From positions 1-45,303 of the forward strand of contig NZ_SRSO01000035.1 of the NCBI RefSeq assembly GCF_004791695.1: DNA of 45,303 nt. The letters are read 5' to 3'. Position 1 is the first letter of the stretch. The number at the start of each line of letters is the position of its first letter. The notes beneath the pieces were generated by a model, which did no database searches, was not told where the DNA came from, and was given only the letters and a program-made list of their open reading frames with translations. Origin of the DNA: Flavivirga rizhaonensis. Lineage in GTDB: Bacteria > Bacteroidota > Bacteroidia > Flavobacteriales > Flavobacteriaceae. Positions 12,816 through 21,657 of the stretch are shown here, piece after piece. The position numbers and the translations under genes were made by a program.

Positions 12816-15155
12816 TTAAAATTTATAGTTCACTCCAAAATGAAAAGCTCTCGGGTTACCAATGGTATAGTTGTTTTCACTTCTAAATCTATTGTAACTT
12901 GCCCTGGCAGCATACAGCTCATCAAAAATATTTAACGCATGTACCCAAACTTCAAAATGTTTAGCGTTATAAGATATCAAAGCATTAAACACATTATGCC
13001 CATCGTAAACAGCAGTATCAAAAGTACCATCACCATTATCAACTTGATTTTCAAAACTGGTGTTGTATTTACCAACCAATTCATGCGTTACACTTAATAA
13101 AAGCCCCTTGATTACCTGAGGTTTATAAATGATTTTAGAAGTCCCTAAAAGCTGAGGTGCAGTTTCTCTATCGGTATCTGAATAATCGACCCCTCTGTCA
13201 AAGAAATTAACATACCTGTGTTTTGCAAAGCTTCCGTTATGGCTAATGGTTAATGCTTCAACTGGGTTATATTTAATACCATATTCAATACCAAACGAAC
13301 GTGTTTTTCCTGCATTGGCGTTAAAAAACTCATCATTTTCATCGCGCAACGTAATAAGCGTATTCTTGCCTTCTAAAAGATATAAAGCAATATCTGCTTT
13401 TAAAGTGTTTGATGGCCTGATATAAGTTCCCATCTCAAAATTATCATAACTGCTCGGCTTTAAATCAAACACATCGCCTCCAACACCAACAAAACTATTA
13501 CGGTATAAGGTTGACGTTTGCGGTGGAGTAAATCCGTTTGAATAATTAGCATACAGTCCAAGTTTTTCAGACAGATTATAATTCGCCCCAAATTTTGGAG
13601 ATACATTGCTATATGTATTTTTAGAATCTTTAGGTCCAGCAATTCCATCGACTAAATTATTGTAATCATACTCAAAACCATCATATCGTAAAGATGCTGT
13701 TAGTTTCAATTTTTCGGCTGGGTTAATTTCATATTGAAAATAGCCCGCATAATTTAAAATACTGGCATCGTAATTTAGAATATAATCACCGGCGTTTAAT
13801 GTATATCCTATGTTTTGACCTGTAGCCGTATCAACCCTTACTGAAATTGTCTCGGCTATATATTCTTGCGGAGAATAATCTACCGAAGACCCTACAATTA
13901 ATAAAGAATTTGCAAAATCAAAATCTACTTTATGTTGCACCAAGCCAACATAACTTGAAAATGAATTTTCATTAACTTCTCCACTTCCAAAACCTGTTAA
14001 TTGTCCGCTATTTCTAAACTGTCTAATACGGTACGATGGGGTTTGTCCCATCTCGTTTTTTCTAAATACAAAGTTGAAAGCCGTTTTGTTATTAGCATTC
14101 CAGATTTTATCTAAGGAGCTTCTAAGCCTAAAAGAAAAAGCTTCTCGTTTGGTAAAGGTTTGATCGCTTTCATAATTACCTCCAGAATAATCGGCTTCGC
14201 TTATAGATCCTGTCATGTCTGATCTATAATCAATAATATCGAATACATTTGTCCAGTTTAACCTTGATGACAAATGGTTTACGTTTTTAAATGTCAACGC
14301 GAATTTTTCATAATCACTGTGCTCTACAGGACCATCTTTACGCTTTGTAGACTGTGTGCCAACATAAAAACCAACATTTTTGCCAGCGTACTTAGACAAC
14401 TCTAATTCATAACGTGTTAAGCCCATATCGTTAATTTGAAATCCGGCATGTCCTGAAAAATCTCTGGTTGGGTTTTTAGTAATGAAGTTAAAACTCCCTC
14501 CAATGGCTTCGCTTCCATAAATACTGGATGCAGGGCCTTTTAAAACTTCTAAACGATCAAAGGCCACATCATTCATTTCTAAAAGTGCGTTGTGGTTAAA
14601 AACGGCTGTTGGACGAATTGGTAATCCGTCTTCAACATATAAAAACAACGATTTTGTAGATATTGGAGAACGCACAGACATAAAATGTTGCTCGTTACTG
14701 GCTGCTCTGGAAGTAGACATTAAAACACCTGGAACATCATTTACTAACTGGTCGATACCTAGTGCTTTTGTTTCTAAAATATCTTTAGATGATATCACCG
14801 AAATGGAAGCTGGAACTTCTCTTCTTTTTTGAGTTTCTCTACTGGCAGAAATAACAACTTCTCCTAAAGCTTCATCATCATAAACAAGAACGATGATGTT
14901 ATCTCCTTTTGATAATGTTTTGGTTACTGTTTTATAACCTATAAACTTTACAATAACAGACGTATTGGCTTCTAAGGAAATTGAAAATTCGCCATTACTA
15001 TCTGAAACGATAGCGTTTTGTAAATTAATTTGAGACTGAATGGTGGCTTGTACCAATGGCTGATTATTAACATCTACAACTTTTCCGCTGTATTTATTTT
15101 GCGCATACACGCATAAACTTGTAAACAAAGTTGCAAGCACTAATATGTTTTTCAT
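12816..15155 (-). CDS. TonB-dependent outer-membrane receptor
   Basis: 779 residues. A signal peptide (1-19, ending VYAQ) is followed by a carboxypeptidase-regulatory-like beta-sandwich (about 20-105, GKVVDVNNQPLVQATI, ending FIGYKTVTKTL), then a plug domain (about 115-230, RREVPASISVIS, KGPASSIYGSEAIGGSFNFITK). A 22-strand-type barrel ends in FHFGVNYKF. The layout matches ferric-siderophore or metal-complex receptors of Bacteroidota. It is grouped with a PepSY-TM gene downstream and a small Cys-rich gene upstream, all on the minus strand, so an iron-complex uptake unit is likely. The exact ligand is unknown. Confidence 0.9.
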   Translation of the reverse strand: MKNILVLATLFTSLCVYAQNKYSGKVVDVNNQPLVQATIQSQINLQNAIVSDSNGEFSISLEANTSVIVKFIGYKTVTKTLSKGDNIIVLVYDDEALGEVVISASRETQKRREVPASISVISSKDILETKALGIDQLVNDVPGVLMSTSRAASNEQHFMSVRSPISTKSLFLYVEDGLPIRPTAVFNHNALLEMNDVAFDRLEVLKGPASSIYGSEAIGGSFNFITKNPTRDFSGHAGFQINDMGLTRYELELSKYAGKNVGFYVGTQSTKRKDGPVEHSDYEKFALTFKNVNHLSSRLNWTNVFDIIDYRSDMTGSISEADYSGGNYESDQTFTKREAFSFRLRSSLDKIWNANNKTAFNFVFRKNEMGQTPSYRIRQFRNSGQLTGFGSGEVNENSFSSYVGLVQHKVDFDFANSLLIVGSSVDYSPQEYIAETISVRVDTATGQNIGYTLNAGDYILNYDASILNYAGYFQYEINPAEKLKLTASLRYDGFEYDYNNLVDGIAGPKDSKNTYSNVSPKFGANYNLSEKLGLYANYSNGFTPPQTSTLYRNSFVGVGGDVFDLKPSSYDNFEMGTYIRPSNTLKADIALYLLEGKNTLITLRDENDEFFNANAGKTRSFGIEYGIKYNPVEALTISHNGSFAKHRYVNFFDRGVDYSDTDRETAPQLLGTSKIIYKPQVIKGLLLSVTHELVGKYNTSFENQVDNGDGTFDTAVYDGHNVFNALISYNAKHFEVWVHALNIFDELYAARASYNRFRSENNYTIGNPRAFHFGVNYKF

Positions 15156-15531
15156 TTTTAGTTCTAATTAATATTTTAAATATTGGATACACCAGTACAT
15201 GATCCATGAAATTATACTGATTATATGGAATGAAATTTAATTTATAGAATAAACTTACTATATCTCATTGTCGCAAGTTATCTGGAGATAAAAAATATTT
15301 TATTACCTATTTTATTAAATCTTTGTCATTTCGACAGAGTGAAGAATGAACGACGAGAAATCTTAATAATTATGAGATTCCTCCTCATACTTCGTTCGGA
15401 ATGACATGCTTATTTCTAAGTATTGATATCAGATAATTTATAATCAGAATTTTATCTATAACTAACTTAATAACATTGAGGTATACCTGGTAAAACCAGA
15501 TATAAATTATAAAAAGTCTAAAAAAGAAGTA
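15156..15531. other. Gap with dispersed repeat and hairpin
   Basis: No gene. It holds a dispersed repeat at 15325-15405 and the hairpin TATAcCTGGT-aaa-ACCAGaTATA (15482-15504) just downstream of the minus-strand gene ending at 15532. The remainder (15156-15324) is the AT-rich leader of the TonB receptor gene. Confidence 0.5.
15325..15405. repeat. Dispersed palindromic repeat
   Basis: GTCATTTCGACAGAGTGAAG at the left end and TTCGTTCGGAATGAC at the right end form an imperfect inverted repeat. It belongs to the same loose family as 11270-11358. Confidence 0.65.
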
Positions 15532-15906
15532 TTACACCTGAGGCGGCGGAATTAAAATATCTTTAACTATAGTAGTAAACGTATTGTGGTAGCTCCAATT
15601 ATTTTTAACCGAAATAAAGAGCTGCGCTACAGAAAAATGAGATGTGTTTTTATGAAAATAAACAGGAATGAACGCTTCGAATATGGTGTCTAAAAAGGAA
15701 GAATCTTCAGTGTCATCAATTGAATTTACAGCTAATTGATTTGCTAAATGACATTTACCGTTACATTGTAATTCTGGTTTTTCCTTATTAACACAGTAGG
15801 TTTCAATAATATAATCTATGTTTAATTGAAAATATGCTACATACCCAATATTATATGCAGGCCTTAAAGCGAAAGCAAAAAATAAAATAAACGGATATAG
15901 TTTCAA
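15532..15906 (-). CDS. Small secreted or membrane Cys protein upstream of the TonB receptor
   Basis: 124 residues: an N-terminal hydrophobic segment (about 3-25), then the motif YCVNKEKPELQCNGKCHLANQL, which carries three Cys and one His and looks like a metal-binding site, and a C-terminal tail ending PPPQV. Short proteins with this C-N-K-P-L-C-N-G-K-C signature are common next to metal-related TonB receptors in Flavobacteriia. The function is unknown; a metal chaperone or sensor is a guess. It is the first gene of the minus-strand cluster 15906-11383, separated from the receptor by a repeat-bearing 376-nt gap. Confidence 0.7.
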   Translation of the reverse strand: MKLYPFILFFAFALRPAYNIGYVAYFQLNIDYIIETYCVNKEKPELQCNGKCHLANQLAVNSIDDTEDSSFLDTIFEAFIPVYFHKNTSHFSVAQLFISVKNNWSYHNTFTTIVKDILIPPPQV

Positions 15907-16040
15907 TTAATATGTTAATTAGATGTAGCGTGCAAAATTAACACAAAACTTTTTCATTCAATAAATTATTTATGGAATTTTTCTTAATAAATCCTTAACA
16001 AACAAGTCTTTTTATTGCGATTTGTTTAATTTTACCGTCT

Positions 16041-16901
16041 ATGAATTTATTTCCCATAAATGCCGGTAACCTAAAACTTGATGGTGGCGCTATGTTTGGC
16101 GTTGTACCTAAATCATTATGGCAAAAAACAAACCCCGCCGATACTAATAATATGATTGAGCTTACAACACGTTGTCTGCTTATTGAGGACGGTAACAGAC
16201 TCATATTAATAGATAATGGTATGGGTAATAAACAACCTGAAAAGTTTTTTGGCTACTATCATCTTTGGGGAAATCATACTTTAGAAGGTTCTCTTAAAGC
16301 TCATGGGTTTCATCGTAATGACATTACCGATGTTTTTTTAACGCATTTACATTTTGATCATTGTGGAGGTAGTATTCAATGGAATAAAAATAAAACAGGT
16401 TACGAACCTGCTTTTAAAAATGCACACTTTTGGAGTAATAAAGATCATTGGCAGTGGGCTACACAACCCAATAGACGCGAAAAAGCATCTTTTTTAAAAG
16501 AAAACATTATCCCTATAGAAGAAAGTGGACAATTAAAATTCGCATCGCTTCCGCAAGATGATTTACTTAAAAATTCAGAACTCGGTTTCGATATCTTTTT
16601 TGCTAACGGCCATACCGATAAACAAATGATTCCTCTTATTAAATATAAAGACAAAACCATTGCTTTTATGGCAGATTTATTACCTACTGTTGGGCACTTA
16701 CCTCTTCCCTATATTATGGGCTACGATACCAGACCCCTATTAACACTTAATGAAAAAGAAAAATTTCTTAACATCGCGGCCGATAATAATTATTACTTGT
16801 TTTTAGAGCACGATGCTCATAATGAAATTATTACCGTAAAAAAAACCGAAAAAGGTATTCGGCTTAAAAACATATATACAACCCAGGAAATATTTAATTA
16901 A
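16041..16901 (+). CDS. MBL-fold metallo-hydrolase
   Basis: 286 residues of the metallo-beta-lactamase fold. The zinc motif HLHFDH is at 102-107, a later ligand His occurs in FFANGHTDKQM, the bridging Asp in FMADLLPT, and the C-terminal His in FLEHDAH. It resembles cytosolic MBL hydrolases of the lactonase or quinoprotein-relay-like type; the substrate is unknown. No signal peptide is present. The subtilase gene starts 19 nt after its stop, so the two are probably co-transcribed. Confidence 0.85.
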   Translation: MNLFPINAGNLKLDGGAMFGVVPKSLWQKTNPADTNNMIELTTRCLLIEDGNRLILIDNGMGNKQPEKFFGYYHLWGNHTLEGSLKAHGFHRNDITDVFLTHLHFDHCGGSIQWNKNKTGYEPAFKNAHFWSNKDHWQWATQPNRREKASFLKENIIPIEESGQLKFASLPQDDLLKNSELGFDIFFANGHTDKQMIPLIKYKDKTIAFMADLLPTVGHLPLPYIMGYDTRPLLTLNEKEKFLNIAADNNYYLFLEHDAHNEIITVKKTEKGIRLKNIYTTQEIFN

Positions 16902-16920
16902 AATAATTTAAGACTATAGT

Positions 16921-18528
16921 ATGAGAACACTTAAGACAATAACAGCTTCTGCTTTTGCAGCTATACTAATCTCAGGATGTGGTGGAACAGCAGAAATACT
17001 GGCAACACCTGTTGAAAATATTGATAATACACCATTAAAAGTTTCAGAATTAACTGAAGCAGAAAAACACAATTGGGGCCATTTAGATTTGGTAAAGGAT
17101 ACCATTCCCGGAATGAGTGTTGATAAAGCTTATACTGAAATCATTAAAAACAAAAAAGGTAAAAAAGTTATTGTAGCTGTTATAGATTCTGGAATTGATA
17201 TTGATCATGAAGATTTGGATGATGTGTTATGGACGAATACAAAAGAGAAGCCCAACAATGGAAAAGATGATGATGGCAATGGTTATGTAGATGATATACA
17301 TGGATGGAACTTTTTAGGTGATGGATATGATGAGCAATTAGAATTTGTTAGAATTTTGGCTGCTGGAGATACAAGCAATCCAGATTATAGCAGAGCGCTA
17401 TCTGAGTACGATAAAGAATATCAAAAATACACAGGCTATAAAGGAAACTACGAACAGATTTTCCAACAAATAAAATCTGCGGATGATGCCTTGACAAAAC
17501 ACTTTGGGAAAAAAGACTACACCAAAGAAGAAGTTAGTGCTATTAAAACAGACGATGATGCTCTTAAACAAGCCGTACAAGTAGCTCAATACATGTTTAG
17601 TAATGGTATGGATTCTTTGGCAGATGCTAAAAAAGAAATCTCAAATGGTATAGAAAGTATTAACGACAGATTAAACTATAACCTAAATAAAACATTTAAA
17701 GGACGTGTTACCGGCGATGATCCAAACGATTTATCTACCACATCTTATGGTAATGGCAATGTAAAACCAGTTAAGAAAAGTGAAAGTCATGGTACACACG
17801 TAGCGGGTATTATTGCTGCAGAACGCAATAACGGTAAAGGAGCCAATGGAGTGGCAAATAATGTGGCCATTATGAGTATAAGAACGGTACCAAATGGAGA
17901 TGAATATGATAAAGATGTTGCTCTAGCTATAAGATATGCTGTAGATAATGGCGCACAAATTATAAACGGAAGTTTTGGTAAAAGTTACTCACCACATAGT
18001 GACTGGGTACGTGACGCTATAGCTTACGCAGGAAAAAAAGATGTGCTTTTTGTACACGCAGCAGGAAATGATAGTAAAAATGTTGATACAGAACCTAATT
18101 TCCCAGACGATAATGTAAATGGTCAAGAAGTTTCAGATACTTATATTAGAGTTGGTGCTTTAGCTCCAAAATATGGTTCTGGATTAGTTGCTGGTTTTTC
18201 TAACTACGGAAAACAAAACGTAGATGTTTTTGCTCCTGGTGCTAAAATATATTCTACTACGCCAGAAAACGAATACAGTACTAAAGGAGGAACTTCTATG
18301 GCTGCTCCTGCTGTTGCAGGTGTTGCTGCATTAATTCGTTCTTATTATCCAAAATTAAGTGCTGCCCAAATAAAGCAAATACTTATGGATTCTGGTTTAG
18401 CTGTAAAAACAAAAGTGGTTGTTGGTGGAAATACAGAAGATGTAAGACCTTTTGCTGATATATCAAAATCATCTAAAATGGTTAATGCATATAACGCATT
18501 AATTATGGCATCTAAAATGTCTAAATAA
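16921..18528 (+). CDS. S8 (subtilisin-like) serine protease lipoprotein
   Basis: 535 residues. Lipobox ISGC (Cys20). The catalytic triad is visible: Asp89 in AVIDSGIDIDHEDL, His290 in SHGTHVAG, Ser459 in GGTSMAAPAVAG, with the oxyanion Asn in HAAGNDS. A roughly 150-residue insertion between Asp and His (about 130-280) is typical of Bacteroidota cell-surface subtilases and rich in charged helices. It is predicted to be anchored in the outer or inner membrane with the protease domain outside the cytoplasm. It follows the MBL gene closely and is ended by a long palindromic terminator region (18545-18686). Confidence 0.92.
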   Translation: MRTLKTITASAFAAILISGCGGTAEILATPVENIDNTPLKVSELTEAEKHNWGHLDLVKDTIPGMSVDKAYTEIIKNKKGKKVIVAVIDSGIDIDHEDLDDVLWTNTKEKPNNGKDDDGNGYVDDIHGWNFLGDGYDEQLEFVRILAAGDTSNPDYSRALSEYDKEYQKYTGYKGNYEQIFQQIKSADDALTKHFGKKDYTKEEVSAIKTDDDALKQAVQVAQYMFSNGMDSLADAKKEISNGIESINDRLNYNLNKTFKGRVTGDDPNDLSTTSYGNGNVKPVKKSESHGTHVAGIIAAERNNGKGANGVANNVAIMSIRTVPNGDEYDKDVALAIRYAVDNGAQIINGSFGKSYSPHSDWVRDAIAYAGKKDVLFVHAAGNDSKNVDTEPNFPDDNVNGQEVSDTYIRVGALAPKYGSGLVAGFSNYGKQNVDVFAPGAKIYSTTPENEYSTKGGTSMAAPAVAGVAALIRSYYPKLSAAQIKQILMDSGLAVKTKVVVGGNTEDVRPFADISKSSKMVNAYNALIMASKMSK

Positions 18529-18544
18529 TATTAATTTAATGAAT

Positions 18545-18686
18545 AAAAAAGAGGCTGTTTAGAAAATATTAGCGACTAAACGTTGTCCCATCGAGCGCAG
18601 TCGAGATGTCCTAACAGTAAAGACATTTAAAAGTTCTCGACTGCGCTCGAACAGACACCAAATGTTTTCTAAACAGCCTCTTTTTT
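18545..18686. terminator. Bidirectional terminator with a second palindrome in its loop
   Basis: A 22-bp perfect inverted repeat (18545-18566 with 18665-18686, core GAGGCTGTTTAG / CTAAACAGCCTC) is flanked by A and T runs on both sides, as in a bidirectional terminator. Its 98-bp loop carries a second perfect inverted repeat, TCGAGCGCAGTCGAGA (18591-18606) and TCTCGACTGCGCTCGA (18635-18650), of the dispersed-repeat type. Confidence 0.8.
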
Positions 18687-18704
18687 AACCCTTAATTTTA
18701 CACT

Positions 18705-20525
18705 ATGAAACGATTCCTTTTTTCTATTTTAAGCTTAAGTGTGTTTATTTCCTGTACCAGTTCAAAAAACACAACAACACAAAAAGCATCTACTGTAACT
18801 ACTTCGCAAACTCAGCCCTCGCAAGTATCAAATACCTATTGGCAACAACATGTAGATTACAAAATAGAAATTGATATGGATGTAAACACCTATCAATACA
18901 AAGGAAATCAAACTTTAGTATATACTAATAATTCACCCGATGTCTTAAACCGGGTTTACTACCATTTATATTTTAATGCTTTTCAACCAGGCAGTGAAAT
19001 GGATGTACGTTCTCGTACCATCGCAGATCCAGACCCAAGAGTTGGAGATAGAATTAACAAACTAAAACCTAATGAAATAGGCTATATAAAAGTCCATTCA
19101 TTAAAACAAAACGGTACAGCGTTAAAGCATGAAGCGGTAGGAACTGTTTTAGAAGTTGATCTTGCAAAACCAATACAACCAGGAGAAAGCGTGACCTTTA
19201 ATATGGTTTTTGATGCACAAGTTCCTGTCCAAATACGTCGCTCAGGAAGAAACAGTAAAGAAGGGGTTGCATTATCTATGACACAATGGTACCCAAAATT
19301 AGCAGAATACGATTTTGAAGGATGGCATGCCGACCCCTATATTGGACGTGAGTTTCACGGGGTTTGGGGAGACTTCGATGTTAAGTTAAGCATTGATGAA
19401 AACTATATAGTTGGTGGTACAGGTTACCTACAAAACCCAGAAGCGACAGCCAAAAATGGTAAAATAACATGGCACTATAAAGCACCAAAAGTACACGATT
19501 TTACTTGGGCTGCAGATCCAGATTATATTCACGATACTTTACAAGTTCCAGATGGTCCGTTATTACATTTCTACTATAAAAGCACTTTAGATGCTGAAAA
19601 GAAAGAAAACTGGAAAAAATTGCAACCAAAAACAGTGGAACTTATGCAATATTTTAGCAAGCATATTGGCAAATACCCTTATAAACAGTATTCTGTTATA
19701 CAAGGCGGTGATGGTGGTATGGAATACGCTATGTGTACTTTAATAACAGGAAACCGTAGTTATGGAAGTTTAGTTGGTGTTACAGCACACGAAATGGCAC
19801 ATACCTGGTTTCAGTTTTTATTAGCTACCAATGAAGCAAAACATGAATGGATGGATGAAGGTTTTACCAGTTATATTAGTGATCTAGCCGAAAATGAAAT
19901 TATGAGTCGTAATAAAAAGAGACCTATTTCTGGTGCTTATGGGAATTACATTTATTTAGCAAAGTCTGGAAAAGAACAACCACTCACCACACATGCAGAT
20001 CGTTACCATTTTAATCAAGCGTATGGTATTTCAGCCTACAGTAAAGGGGCTGTATTTTTAGCTCAGTTAGGTTACATTATTGGTGAAGGCAATTTAAAGA
20101 AAACGATAAAAAGATATTTTAACGATTTTGCTTTTAAACACCCAACACCAAACAATATTATCCGTTCTGCCGAAAAAGTATCTGGCCTAGAATTAGATTG
20201 GTATTTAATGGATTTTGCACAAACGACTAATACCATCGATTATGGTGTAAAAAATATAGAAGAAAAAAACATTACTTTGGAACGCATAGGCTTGATGCCA
20301 ATGCCTATTGATCTAACCGTAACTTATACGGATGGTACTATCGAAGATTTTTATATCCCATTACAAATGATGCGTGGCGAAAAACCAACCTCAGCGACTT
20401 TAAAAGCAGATTGGGCTTGGGCATTTCCAACGTATACTTTTGAAGCTTCAAAAGCCGTTAAGAGTGTTCAAATTGACCCAAAAGGGATGATGGCAGATGT
20501 GGATAAAAAGAATAATAGTAAATAG
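18705..20525 (+). CDS. M1-family metallopeptidase lipoprotein
   Basis: 606 residues. Lipobox FISC (Cys17) is followed by a Ser/Thr-rich linker. An N-terminal beta domain carries the aminopeptidase-N-like fold. The catalytic domain has GGMEYA (exopeptidase-type GxMEN relative), zinc motif HEMAH at 362-366, and Glu385 in MDEGFTSY, giving the HExxH-x18-E signature. It is a predicted periplasmic or surface aminopeptidase that probably feeds on peptides. The gene has its own start after the terminator at 18545-18686. Confidence 0.92.
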   Translation: MKRFLFSILSLSVFISCTSSKNTTTQKASTVTTSQTQPSQVSNTYWQQHVDYKIEIDMDVNTYQYKGNQTLVYTNNSPDVLNRVYYHLYFNAFQPGSEMDVRSRTIADPDPRVGDRINKLKPNEIGYIKVHSLKQNGTALKHEAVGTVLEVDLAKPIQPGESVTFNMVFDAQVPVQIRRSGRNSKEGVALSMTQWYPKLAEYDFEGWHADPYIGREFHGVWGDFDVKLSIDENYIVGGTGYLQNPEATAKNGKITWHYKAPKVHDFTWAADPDYIHDTLQVPDGPLLHFYYKSTLDAEKKENWKKLQPKTVELMQYFSKHIGKYPYKQYSVIQGGDGGMEYAMCTLITGNRSYGSLVGVTAHEMAHTWFQFLLATNEAKHEWMDEGFTSYISDLAENEIMSRNKKRPISGAYGNYIYLAKSGKEQPLTTHADRYHFNQAYGISAYSKGAVFLAQLGYIIGEGNLKKTIKRYFNDFAFKHPTPNNIIRSAEKVSGLELDWYLMDFAQTTNTIDYGVKNIEEKNITLERIGLMPMPIDLTVTYTDGTIEDFYIPLQMMRGEKPTSATLKADWAWAFPTYTFEASKAVKSVQIDPKGMMADVDKKNNSK

Positions 20526-20778
20526 GTTTTAGACTTAAAACTTTTGAAAAATATAAGTATTTAATTATCAATAATTTGTTCTTTCAACAGAGCCTGTACT
20601 GAGTACAATCGAAGTGCTCAAAACGACAAGCGACGATATTAGTAGATTGGTGCTTAAAATGAGCTTGTAGCTACGTCGAACTCACGTTATTTAGGCAATC
20701 TCTTTTTCGTTTTTAAACAATTTGACTCTCTGAAAAATTTCAGCTACTTTCGCTTAATACCTCACATAAAACCTTAAA
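20526..20778. other. Gap with partial dispersed repeat and a promoter
   Basis: A fragment CAACAGAGCCTGTACTGAGT at about 20586 matches the repeat that occurs in reverse inside gltX. A promoter-like pair follows: TTG at 20722 and TACTTTCG (20745-20752), separated by 20 nt, close to the Bacteroidota -33/-7 consensus. It would serve the Crp-like gene at 20779. Confidence 0.5.
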
Positions 20779-21342
20779 ATGGCACATCCACTCAGACAAC
20801 ATATTGAAGAAATAATCAGTCTTACTGATGAAGAATTCGATTTTGTCTTGAGTCATTTTGAACAAATAAAGAAACGTAAACATCAATATATTGTTCAGGA
20901 AGGGGAGGTTGTTAATAAAGAATACTGGATAATAAAAGGCTGCTTAAAAAGCTATTTTATTGATGCTAACGGAAAAGAACATATCCTTCAATTTGGAATG
21001 GAAAACTGGTGGATTACAGATTACGAATCTTTTGTAAAACAAACCGAATCCAAAACGTTTATCGATTGTATTGAAGACAGTGAATTGCTGTATATTTCTT
21101 TCGAAAACAGAGATAAATTAACGGCTCAAATGCACAAAATGGAACGCTTTTGGGCTAAAAAGAGTAAAATGGGTCGAATTGCGCTTCAAAACAGAATTTT
21201 ATCATTGTTAAAAAACTCGACTAAAGAGCAATATGATTTGCTTCTAGAACAATACCCAAAGCTTTTTCAGCGGGTTCCTAAAAAAATGATTGCAGCTTAT
21301 CTAGGCGTTTCCAGAGAAACACTCAGCAGGTTAAATTCCTAA
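20779..21342 (+). CDS. Crp/Fnr-family transcriptional regulator
   Basis: 187 residues: a cyclic-nucleotide-binding-like domain (about 20-115, KRKHQYIVQEGEVVNKEYWIIKG in two strands) and a C-terminal winged helix (KKMIAAYLGVSRETLSRLNS). The HTH is complete, with the recognition helix SRETLSRL. It stands immediately upstream of a perfect GTGA-N6-TCAC palindrome (21361-21380) in front of the tautomerase/SDR/NTF2 operon, so it is the likely regulator of that operon. The effector is unknown. It has the same length and layout as the cassette-7 regulator but a different sequence. Confidence 0.9.
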   Translation: MAHPLRQHIEEIISLTDEEFDFVLSHFEQIKKRKHQYIVQEGEVVNKEYWIIKGCLKSYFIDANGKEHILQFGMENWWITDYESFVKQTESKTFIDCIEDSELLYISFENRDKLTAQMHKMERFWAKKSKMGRIALQNRILSLLKNSTKEQYDLLLEQYPKLFQRVPKKMIAAYLGVSRETLSRLNS

Positions 21343-21360
21343 TACTTATCCTTTTTCATA

Positions 21361-21380
21361 AAAGTGATGTACATCACTTT
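21361..21380. promoter_or_regulatory. Perfect 20-bp palindrome, candidate Crp/Fnr operator
   Basis: AAAGTGATGTACATCACTTT is perfectly symmetric and contains GTGA-N6-TCAC, the classical Crp/Fnr half-site spacing. A -7-like CACCTTTG lies at 21423-21430, placing the operator centre about 65 nt upstream of the expected start, a class-I activator position. It sits between the Crp-like gene and the operon beginning at 21458. Confidence 0.7.
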
Positions 21381-21457
21381 AAAGAAGTGACATAGCTCCT
21401 TCTTAATATTCTCATAGCAATGCACCTTTGTATGACCATTAATTTAATAAAAAGGTT

Positions 21458-21652
21458 ATGCCATACATTAACATTAAAGTTACTGACGAGCAAGTAACAC
21501 AAGAACAAAAACGTCAATTAATAGCAGGTGCTACACAGCTAGTCGTTGATATACTTAACAAAAACCCAAAAACAACACATGTCGTTATTGACGAAGTACC
21601 CGTCGAGAATTGGGGTGTCAATGGGAAACAATATTTAGGAACTAAAAAATAA
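21458..21652 (+). CDS. 4-oxalocrotonate tautomerase family protein
   Basis: 64 residues beginning MPYINIKV, so Pro1 (after Met removal) is the general base of the tautomerase family. HVVIDEVPVENWGVNGKQYL matches the family's C-terminal half. The canonical Arg pair of 4-OT is not clearly present, so the exact reaction is open. First gene of an operon with an SDR (5-nt gap) and an NTF2-like protein, downstream of a palindromic operator. Confidence 0.9.
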   Translation: MPYINIKVTDEQVTQEQKRQLIAGATQLVVDILNKNPKTTHVVIDEVPVENWGVNGKQYLGTKK

Positions 21653-21657
21653 AAACC

